In this document: positions 5,403-10,929 of the stretch, one piece after another | How positions within the stretch are numbered: position 1 is the first letter of the stretch | How the letters are laid out: each line of letters starts with the position of its first letter | NCBI GenBank assembly: GCA_030039575.1 | Contig: JASHVH010000251.1 | Span: 1-10,929 of the forward strand | Length of the DNA: 10,929 nt | DNA from: Acidimicrobiales bacterium | GTDB taxonomy: Bacteria > Actinomycetota > Acidimicrobiia > Acidimicrobiales > Palsa-688 | Direction: 5' to 3' | Position numbers and translations under genes: made by a program | Notes under the pieces: model-generated | The model's input: only the letters and a program-made list of their open reading frames with translations | Told to the model about the DNA's origin: nothing | The model's database searches: none

Positions 5403-6443
5403 CTAGCCGGCCCACTCCGCATGGAATTGGCCTACATCAGACTTGGTTATGACCCCACCAGCAGGGAGTTGAGCGACCGGGTCGTCCGCAGGACTGGAGA
5501 CACCGGTCCTGATAGCCGTTACCAGGTCCTGAACGGCTAGCCGGCCCTCGGACGTGGGCAACTGGGCCACGTCGCCATACCAGGCTCCGGAACGTATACC
5601 ACGTAAGGCGGCCGCGCTGCCGCCATAGCCGATCAGGATCACCTTCCCCGTCCTCCCGGCACCGGCAACCGCCTGCTGAGCACCCTCGATCCCTTGGTCA
5701 GCCCCCACGATCAATGTGAGCTTCGGGTCTGACTGGAGCATGTGCTGCGCGGCGGTCAGCCCGTCCCACGTGGTGAAATACGACTGGCCTTGCGCCACGA
5801 TCTTTATGTTCGCGTGACCGGCAATCGAAGACGAAAAACCATCGAAAATTGCCTCGTCCAGCGCCGAGGCTTTGACGTCGTAGATGTAGCCCACCTGGCA
5901 CGGGTCGTAGGCAGCACAGGCCCGCACGACCAGGGCTCCGAGTTTCTGCCCGATCTTCGTGGGGATGAACACGACGTTGGCGGCCAGGCCTTTTACCTGA
6001 GGTGCGTCCGTGCTCAGGTTGGGCCCTAATTCCTGGTCGAGGTCAGCGACTTGAATATGGTCCGAGATGGCCTCCTTGACCAGGCCAAGCAGCCGGGGCC
6101 CAAAAATCGGCTGGACGATGATGCCCTGGTATTGGTGGGAATTGATTGCATCCTGCAACTGGGTGTACTGAGTGGTCGGGCTGTTCTCGGCGTCGAACAC
6201 CGTGAGCACGGCGCCGTCAGCGTGAGCAGCGGACTCGGCGGCAGCCAGCATTGGCGTGTCATAGCTGTTGTCCTGGATCGCGAACGAAAGGTAAGCGATG
6301 TGCAGCGTCGTTTCGGAGGCCTCGGCGTGAAGGTTGCCCGCGGTCGCGGTTGCTGCGCCGGCGCCCATGCTGACGCAGGCGCATACTGCCGCTCCGGTCG
6401 CCATAACGGCGCGGCGGCGGCTCATGATGGTTTTTAGTAGCAA
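5403..6443 (-). CDS. Secreted sugar-type periplasmic-binding-fold protein (Peripla_BP_4-like)
   Basis: The 346-residue product has a signal peptide (SRRRAVM at 8-14, then a small-residue hydrophobic core to about residue 35). A two-lobed binding fold of the ribose/simple-sugar class follows: LHIAYLSF (47-54), the repeated TQLQDAINSHQYQGIIVQP region (94-112), AADLDQE-like VADLDQE (132-138), VGYIYDVKASALDEAIFDGF (184-203), TLIVGADQGIEGAQQAV (243-259) and GKVILIGYGG (266-275). Cys176 and Cys182 could form a disulfide. TTG 6443 is preferred because AAAGGAGAGGG (6457-6447) places AGGAG 8 nt upstream, while ATG 6425 is 26 nt away. There is no canonical lipobox. No sugar permease or ATPase adjoins it; the next gene is a dehydrogenase. 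The 274-nt gap upstream holds no gene I can support. The fold is secure, the ligand unknown. Confidence 0.88.
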   Translation of the reverse strand: MLLKTIMSRRRAVMATGAAVCACVSMGAGAATATAGNLHAEASETTLHIAYLSFAIQDNSYDTPMLAAAESAAHADGAVLTVFDAENSPTTQYTQLQDAINSHQYQGIIVQPIFGPRLLGLVKEAISDHIQVADLDQELGPNLSTDAPQVKGLAANVVFIPTKIGQKLGALVVRACAAYDPCQVGYIYDVKASALDEAIFDGFSSSIAGHANIKIVAQGQSYFTTWDGLTAAQHMLQSDPKLTLIVGADQGIEGAQQAVAGAGRTGKVILIGYGGSAAALRGIRSGAWYGDVAQLPTSEGRLAVQDLVTAIRTGVSSPADDPVAQLPAGGVITKSDVGQFHAEWAG

Positions 6444-6446
6444 CGG

Positions 6447-6457
6447 CCCTCTCCTTT
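6447..6457 (-). promoter_or_regulatory. Ribosome binding site fixing a TTG start for the binding protein
   Basis: AAAGGAGAGGG on the minus strand has its AGGAG core 8 nt before TTG 6443-6441 and 26 nt before the next in-frame ATG (6425). It therefore favours the TTG start, which adds six residues (MLLKTI) in front of MSRRR. Confidence 0.6.
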
Positions 6458-6717
6458 GTACTGAGGCTCGTTCCGCTTTGCCCGTTCTCGTTTCCAGGGC
6501 ATGCCCACCTCCAGGCCAGACCATCTGTACCGGTCGTCCCCGTGTAACTCGGACCGGGGCCCCCGGGCACCACGAGAGGCCAACGCTCAATTGTACAAGG
6601 ACGACGCCAAACCTGAAACACCACAGCTCCCGTTCGTAGGCGGAGCCTGGCGCCCGGACCACCCGAACCGGTCCAATTTGTCGCCCTCGGCCGCGTCGTA
6701 CTACAGGGTTCGACGAC

Positions 6718-7116
6718 TCACGTAGCTACGCCCAAAGCCTCTTGACGAGTGCCGAAGCTTTCCATGCGGACGATCCGGCCGTCCTCGAATGAGAGGACCA
6801 GCGTGCGCGGCCCTCCAATTGCTTCGAGCACTGAACCAGCGGGCCCTGGGCCGAAGTCGGGCCCCTCGACCGTCACGACTACACTGTCGCCCACCTCTTC
6901 CGCCTCCATGCGGGTAACCCTCGGCAGCCGTCCACCGCCAGCCGAGCCGAGCACGCGGCGCACCTCGTCGCGCCCGTGGCAGACAAGTTCGGGCAACAGG
7001 CCCTGCCACACCACGTCCGCCGCCATCACATCTACCAGGGGCGCCATGGTCTGGTCGCGGGACATCTCCCCCCAGACCGCGAGCACCCGTGCCAGGTTGC
7101 TCCCGGGCTCGCTCAT
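6718..7116 (-). CDS. NTF2/SnoaL-like fold protein, 132 residues
   Basis: The length and pattern fit the SnoaL-like/nuclear transport factor 2 superfamily of small cone-shaped proteins: an N-terminal helix (NLARVLAVWGEMSRDQTMAPLVDVMAADVVWQG region, 7-39), the CHGRDEVRRVL helix (46-56) and then alternating beta strands (VTRMEAEEVGDSVVVTVEG; RTLVLSFEDGRIVRMESF). Members range from isomerases and cyclases to non-catalytic pockets, and nothing here fixes an activity. ATG 7116 is set by AGGAGGAGG (7130-7122), 5 nt upstream; a longer frame to 7248 is not needed. It is transcribed away from the ABC permease across a 243-nt gap. It lies 274 nt upstream of the binding-protein gene on the same strand, too far to assume one operon. 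GGACC/GGTCC (6656-6674) downstream is a weak hairpin at best. Confidence 0.8.
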   Translation of the reverse strand: MSEPGSNLARVLAVWGEMSRDQTMAPLVDVMAADVVWQGLLPELVCHGRDEVRRVLGSAGGGRLPRVTRMEAEEVGDSVVVTVEGPDFGPGPAGSVLEAIGGPRTLVLSFEDGRIVRMESFGTRQEALGVAT

Positions 7117-7359
7117 GCCAACCTCCTCCTGTCTGCCGCCAGGGTACTGGCCCCAACGGGCGGCCGAGAGGCGAAGCGCTCGGTATGTCGGCGACGACGC
7201 CCGCGCCCCAGCGCGTACCGCCGCGCAGACGCTGTCACACGAGCTCAAAGGGCCCGGGCACCACCCACTGGCCGTCCCGCCCTACGGCGTGCCTGGCTCC
7301 GGTGAGCGAGCGTTTCGGTAGTCTTCAGTTCGTCCCTGCAGAGCTTGAAGGGTCCGTCA

Positions 7360-9108
7360 TTGGCCGTCCGTCAAGAACTTCCCGTACGTGAGGTCCTGCG
7401 GGGCCGGAAGCTCAATTGGGCCGACCTAGTTGTCGCGGTGGGGGTCGTGCTCGTCCTGTACGTAGTGGTGAGGCTGGGCGAGTCGATGACCATCAACTTC
7501 ACCCCCGGGCGGGCCCCGGTGGCGATATCGACGGACATCACTCACGTCCCCTATTACGCCGCCCGCTCTTTGCTCCGGATGTTCGCGGCGCTGGCGCTGT
7601 CCACGGTTTTCACCCTGGTTTACGGTACGGCTGCGGCACGGCTTCGACGGGCCGAAAAGGTCCTCGTCCCCATCCTCGACATCTTGCAGTCGATCCCGAT
7701 ACTGGTGTTCCTGCCCATCGCCCTCACCTTCTTCATCACCCTGTTCCCCAATAGCCTCCTTGGCCTCGAGCTGGCCTCGATCTTCGTGATCTTCACGTCA
7801 CAGGCGTGGAACATGACGTTCAGCTTCTACCACTCGCTCGTATCGCAGCCCGCAGAACTGGACGAGGCGGCCCGGATGTACCGGCTGACCAAGTGGCAGC
7901 GGTTCTGGAAGTTGGACGTGCCCAGCTCAATGATCGGACTTGTTTGGAACATGATGATGTCCATGGGAGGCGGTTGGTTTTTCCTGACCGCCTCGGAGTC
8001 CGTGACCGTGTTCATCAAGGGCCACGGGGTGCTCGAAAGCCTGCCCGGGATGGGCAGTTACATGGCCGCCGCCATCAGTAAAGGGTCGTATGCCGAGGTG
8101 ACCGTGGCCATAGTCGTCATGGTGGTCCTCGTCGTGGGGACGAACTTTTTCGTCTTCCGCCCGTTGGTCGCCTGGGCGGAGAAATTCCGGATGGAGACCT
8201 CGGAGTCGGCCGACAAGCCTAACAGCGTGGTCCTGAACGTCCTGCGCCGCTCTTCCATCCCTGAATTGGCCGGCTCCGTCAGCCACCCGGTCGGGCGAGT
8301 GCTGAGCGAGGTAACGCGACCGTTCGGGCTGGCCGAGTACCCCCTCCGCGGCAACCTCCAGCGCCGCCGTACCGGCGACGTTCTCTTCTGGGCGCTGGTG
8401 GTGGCAGCGGCCGTTGTGGTGATTGTGCTCGGCCTCATCTACCTGAACTCCCACCTTGGTTTTGCCCACCTGCCGGCGCTTTTCGCCATGGGCCTGGCCA
8501 CTTTCGCCCGGGTAGTGGTGCTCCTCGTCGTTTCCACCATTATTTGGGTGCCGGTCGGGGTGAAGATCGGCATGAGCGCCAAACTCTCGCGGTACGCCCA
8601 GCCGGTGGTGCAGATCCTGGCCAGCTTCCCGGCCATATTGCTCTTCCCGTTCGCCACCCTGATCTTCATCAACCTCGGCATCCCCCTCGACTACGGCGCC
8701 ATCGTGCTCATGATGCTCGGCGCCCAGTGGTACATACTCTTCAACGTCATCGCCGGGGCCAGCTCCATCCCCAACGACCTCCGCGAAATGATGGTGGTGG
8801 CGCGCCTGTCACGGAGCCAACGCTGGCGCCAGGTGATCCTGCCGGCCATATTCCCGGCTTACGTCACCGGCGGGATAACAGCTGCTGGTGGCGCCTGGAA
8901 CGCGTCCATCGTGGCCGAATTGGTGGCCTGGAACCACCACACACTGCACGCTTACGGCCTGGGGAACAGCATCGCCACCTCGTCCAATGACGGTGACTTC
9001 GCCCTCCTAATAGCCGGGGGCATTGTCATGAGCGCTTTCGTCGTGGTGGCCAACAGGCTGTTCTGGCGACGCCTTTACCGGTTAGCAGAGAACCGGTACT
9101 CCCTATGA
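7360..9108 (+). CDS. ABC transporter permease, two fused BPD-type membrane domains
   Basis: The 582-residue protein contains two NitT/TauT-like (binding-protein-dependent) permease domains in one chain. Domain 1 spans about 20-275, with membrane helices and the coupling loop ELDEAARMYRLTKWQRFW (166-183), followed by the WNMMMSMGGGWFF segment (196-208). Domain 2 spans about 340-575, with the loop DLREMMVVARLSRSQRWRQ (473-491) and the TAAGGAWNASIVAE segment (507-520). Both loops keep the EAA-loop layout but lack its usual Gly. The fused architecture is one I recall from a family paired with ATPases carrying an extra C-terminal domain. TTG 7360 is chosen because GAAGGG (7347-7352) lies 7 nt upstream; TTG 7345 is possible. 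The ATPase gene follows after 50 nt. The complex sits in the cytoplasmic membrane; substrate and direction are not known. Confidence 0.9.
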   Translation: MAVRQELPVREVLRGRKLNWADLVVAVGVVLVLYVVVRLGESMTINFTPGRAPVAISTDITHVPYYAARSLLRMFAALALSTVFTLVYGTAAARLRRAEKVLVPILDILQSIPILVFLPIALTFFITLFPNSLLGLELASIFVIFTSQAWNMTFSFYHSLVSQPAELDEAARMYRLTKWQRFWKLDVPSSMIGLVWNMMMSMGGGWFFLTASESVTVFIKGHGVLESLPGMGSYMAAAISKGSYAEVTVAIVVMVVLVVGTNFFVFRPLVAWAEKFRMETSESADKPNSVVLNVLRRSSIPELAGSVSHPVGRVLSEVTRPFGLAEYPLRGNLQRRRTGDVLFWALVVAAAVVVIVLGLIYLNSHLGFAHLPALFAMGLATFARVVVLLVVSTIIWVPVGVKIGMSAKLSRYAQPVVQILASFPAILLFPFATLIFINLGIPLDYGAIVLMMLGAQWYILFNVIAGASSIPNDLREMMVVARLSRSQRWRQVILPAIFPAYVTGGITAAGGAWNASIVAELVAWNHHTLHAYGLGNSIATSSNDGDFALLIAGGIVMSAFVVVANRLFWRRLYRLAENRYSL

Positions 9109-9158
9109 GGGCCCTAAGGGTTGACCCGAAGTCGTCCGGTGAGACAACGTGATGGGTT

Positions 9159-10547
9159 GTGACTAGCAGCTCCGCCGCGGTAGCGGCCCGCCCCGGGCCC
9201 GACCCGGCCGTGATCATCGAAGTTGTCCACGTCACAAAATCGTTCGTGTCGCCGGACGGCAGCCCCCTGCCGGTGCTCGATGACATATCACTGGACATCA
9301 GAGAAGGTGAGATCGTCGCCCTTCTCGGCCGTTCTGGGTCCGGAAAGAGCACCCTGTTGCGGTGCATCGCCGGCCTGATCGCGCCGACGTCAGGCGAGGT
9401 CCGCTACCGGGGCAACGTCCTCAACGGCGCCAACCCGGGGGTGGCCATGGTCTTCCAGAGTTTCGCCTTGTTGCCGTGGCTGACTGTCCGGCAAAACGTG
9501 GAGCTGGGCCTCGAGGCGCGGGGCGTGGGCCCGGCGGAACGCCGTCAGCGGGCGGAGCGGGCCATAGACACCATCGGCCTCGACGGTTTCGAATCCGCGT
9601 ACCCCAAAGAGCTCTCCGGAGGAATGCGCCAGCGCGTCGGGTTCGCTCGTGCGCTGGTCGTTGAACCGGACGCCCTATTGATGGACGAACCGTTCTCGGC
9701 CCTGGACGTGCTGACCGCCCAGAACCTCCGGGCCGAGCTGCTACGCCTGTGGCGAGAAAAAGACTTCCCGACCAAGGCCATGCTGATCGTCACCCACAAC
9801 ATCGAGGAGGCGGTCATCCTGGCCGACCGCATCTTCGTCTTGGGGGCCAACCCGGGCCGGATCCGCACTGAGATCAACTGCCCGTTCCCCCAGCCCCGTG
9901 ACCGCCACGACGAGCAGTTCCAGGCCCTCGTCGACCAGATCTACGGGCTGATGACCGGCCGGGACACACGGCCACCGGCACACATTTGGACCGTGGCCAC
10001 CCCTGGCGAGGGGTCACCGACCGACACCCCGCTGCCCGCCGCCAGCGTGGGCGGGATGTCGGGGCTCCTCGAGATCCTGGTCGGGCACGGTGGCCGGGAA
10101 GACCTTCCCCAGCTGGCTCACGAACTGACGTTCGAAGTGGACGACCTCCTCCCGTTAGTGGACGCCGCCCAGCTGCTCGGGCTGGCCGAGGTGACTGACG
10201 CTGACCTCAACATCCTGGACGACGGGCGCGTTTTCGTCGCCGCCGACATCCTCGAGTCAAAACGGATCTTCGCCCGACGAGCACGCGAGCGGGCCCCTCT
10301 GGTCCGGGCCATCTGCAGAGCGCTGGAGGCGACCTCAAACGGAACTTTGGGGGAAGGGTTCTTCCTCGACCTGCTCCGCCGGGGTTTCTCCGAGGACGAG
10401 GCACGGCAGCAGGCGAGGATCGCCGTTGACTGGGGTCGCTACGGAGAGCTGTTCGACTTCGACGCCAACACCGGCCAATTCACGTTGGAGCCGGCGGCTT
10501 CAGAGGACGGCCACGCCAACGTGGGCGCCGAGGCCCGGGCTGGTTGA
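9159..10547 (+). CDS. ABC transporter ATPase, NitT/TauT-like, with C-terminal AAA-associated domain
   Basis: The first ~265 residues are a complete nucleotide-binding domain: Walker A GRSGSGKST (57-65), Q-loop Gln100, signature LSGGMRQR (152-159), Walker B ALLMDEPF (172-179), SALD (180-183) and the switch His213. This is the nitrate/sulfonate/bicarbonate (SsuB/TauB-like) type. After a proline-rich linker (about 270-296), residues about 298-445 form a second domain (GLLEILVGHGG, DLLPLVDAAQLLGLAEV, FFLDLLRRGF, VDWGRYGELFDFD). It resembles the AAA-associated C-terminal domain (PF09821 as I recall), whose role is unknown and may be regulatory. The GTG at 9159 has only a weak GATGGG upstream and may depend on coupling to the permease gene, which ends 50 nt before. 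With the fused permease, two copies of this ATPase would complete a transporter. No substrate-binding protein of matching type is in the window. Confidence 0.92.
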   Translation: MTSSSAAVAARPGPDPAVIIEVVHVTKSFVSPDGSPLPVLDDISLDIREGEIVALLGRSGSGKSTLLRCIAGLIAPTSGEVRYRGNVLNGANPGVAMVFQSFALLPWLTVRQNVELGLEARGVGPAERRQRAERAIDTIGLDGFESAYPKELSGGMRQRVGFARALVVEPDALLMDEPFSALDVLTAQNLRAELLRLWREKDFPTKAMLIVTHNIEEAVILADRIFVLGANPGRIRTEINCPFPQPRDRHDEQFQALVDQIYGLMTGRDTRPPAHIWTVATPGEGSPTDTPLPAASVGGMSGLLEILVGHGGREDLPQLAHELTFEVDDLLPLVDAAQLLGLAEVTDADLNILDDGRVFVAADILESKRIFARRARERAPLVRAICRALEATSNGTLGEGFFLDLLRRGFSEDEARQQARIAVDWGRYGELFDFDANTGQFTLEPAASEDGHANVGAEARAG

Positions 10548-10554
10548 GCCGGCA

Positions 10555-10568
10555 AAGGTTCAAACCTT
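10555..10568. terminator. Short hairpin between convergent genes (candidate bidirectional terminator)
   Basis: AAGGTT (10555-10560) and AACCTT (10563-10568) are exact reverse complements around CA; in practice this is a 5-bp stem with a TCAA loop. It lies between the ATPase stop (10547) and the stop of the minus-strand gene (10562-10560), followed by a pyrimidine-rich TCTTCTCTTT on the plus strand. The stem is short. Confidence 0.28.
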
Positions 10569-10916
10569 CTTCTCTTTGCCCCCAACGAACAGTTCACGCC
10601 AATCTTGCTCGTGGAGGTGCACCCCGAAGCGCTGCGCCGCTGCCTGAATGCGCCCCCAGGCTTCGTCACGCTCCTTGTCGGTCACACCCTCTACCTGGTC
10701 GAAGCGGGCCACGGCGTTGCGCACGTGGCTGGCATCGATAAGGGGTTCCTTGCGCTCCCGCGGGAAGGCGAAATCCTCGACGGGTAGCCGGTCCTCTTCG
10801 GCTGTGCTCAGGCCGGGTGGGTAAGGGATGTCCTCGCCATGAGCCCTTTCGCTCTCCACCTCGCGGGCTTTTTCGATGTTCTGCCGGGCTGCTTCTTTCT
10901 GTTTTTCAGTGGACAT
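10560..10916 (-). CDS. Conserved hypothetical protein, 118 residues (DUF6582-like)
   Basis: This is a small, highly charged soluble protein. An N-terminal helix rich in Lys/Glu/Arg (2-26) is followed by LPVEDFAFPRERKEPLIDA (44-62). The segment HVRNAVARFDQVEGVTDKERD (64-84) and AWGRIQAAAQRFGV (86-99) match, from memory, a short conserved module often annotated DUF6582. I know no demonstrated function. AGGAGG at 10929-10924 lies 7 nt before the ATG at 10916, an ideal ribosome binding site. The gene converges on the ATPase gene with 12 nt between the coding ends, so the two are unlikely to be related in function. Reality of the gene is well supported; the domain label is from memory. Confidence 0.85.
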   Translation of the reverse strand: MSTEKQKEAARQNIEKAREVESERAHGEDIPYPPGLSTAEEDRLPVEDFAFPRERKEPLIDASHVRNAVARFDQVEGVTDKERDEAWGRIQAAAQRFGVHLHEQDWRELFVGGKEKKV

Positions 10917-10929
10917 TGTCCGACCTCCT

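Noticed and set aside
6590..6598. TACAAT/TTGTACAA upstream of the binding-protein gene as a -10 box
   Set aside because: No acceptable -35 lies at 16-19 nt. A lone 6-mer is too weak to call.
9101..9120. Nested palindromes (CCCTATGAGGG, AGGGCCCT) at the permease stop as a terminator
   Set aside because: Stems are only 4 bp, overlap each other and have no T-run. The ATPase gene follows 50 nt later in an evident operon.
5403..10547. The sugar-type binding protein as partner of the fused-permease ABC transporter
   Set aside because: It is divergently transcribed, separated by the SnoaL-like gene, and of a class that pairs with RbsC-like permeases, not NitT/TauT-like ones.
10551..10575. GGTTCAAACC resembling a tRNA T-arm
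   Set aside because: With T54-T55-C56 fixed, the flanking stem does not pair beyond about 3 bp. The upstream sequence is the end of the ATPase gene, with no cloverleaf or CCA end.

Overview
The window is about 10.9 kb of GC-rich DNA from a bacterium, almost certainly an actinomycete-type organism (Actinomycetota). The strongest marker is a WhiB-family iron-sulfur regulator at the left edge, a family essentially confined to that phylum. High GC, GTG/TTG starts and AGGAGG-type ribosome binding sites fit. I cannot name the genus. The style resembles poorly cultivated lineages such as Acidimicrobiia, but that is only an impression.

Layout. (1) 1-185, minus: 5' part of a whiB gene, cut by the window edge, with a GGAACG-N15-CGTTCC dyad upstream. 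(2) 586-1713, plus: a cysteine-rich, probably exported protein of unknown function whose start directly follows an in-frame TGA. (3) 1764-2948, plus: a glutaryl-CoA dehydrogenase-type acyl-CoA dehydrogenase. (4) 3021-3701, plus: the N-terminal part of a polytopic membrane protein, apparently truncated where it runs antisense into the next gene. (5) 4240-3560, minus: a two-gene unit of a YbjQ-like protein with a duplicated N-terminal strand and a small single-pass membrane protein, behind a recognisable promoter. (6) 6443-4318, minus: a secreted sugar-type periplasmic-binding-fold protein followed closely by a medium-chain dehydrogenase that lacks the zinc ligands. (7) 7116-6718, minus: an NTF2/SnoaL-fold protein. 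(8) 7360-10547, plus: an ABC transporter made of a fused double-domain permease and an ATPase with an extra C-terminal domain, with no cognate binding protein. (9) 10916-10560, minus: a small hypothetical protein converging on the ATPase gene.

How the genes relate. Three likely co-transcribed units are visible: ybjQ-like plus small membrane protein, binding protein plus dehydrogenase, and permease plus ATPase. The binding protein is of the simple-sugar type and does not match the NitT/TauT-like transporter, so I do not join them. The rest looks like a mosaic of unlinked housekeeping or accessory genes. I see no rRNA, tRNA, CRISPR array, transposase or phage gene. Nothing amounts to a clearly new multi-gene system. 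The best leads are the truncated membrane gene, the binding protein/dehydrogenase pair, the transporter without a binding protein, and the strand-duplicated YbjQ protein.
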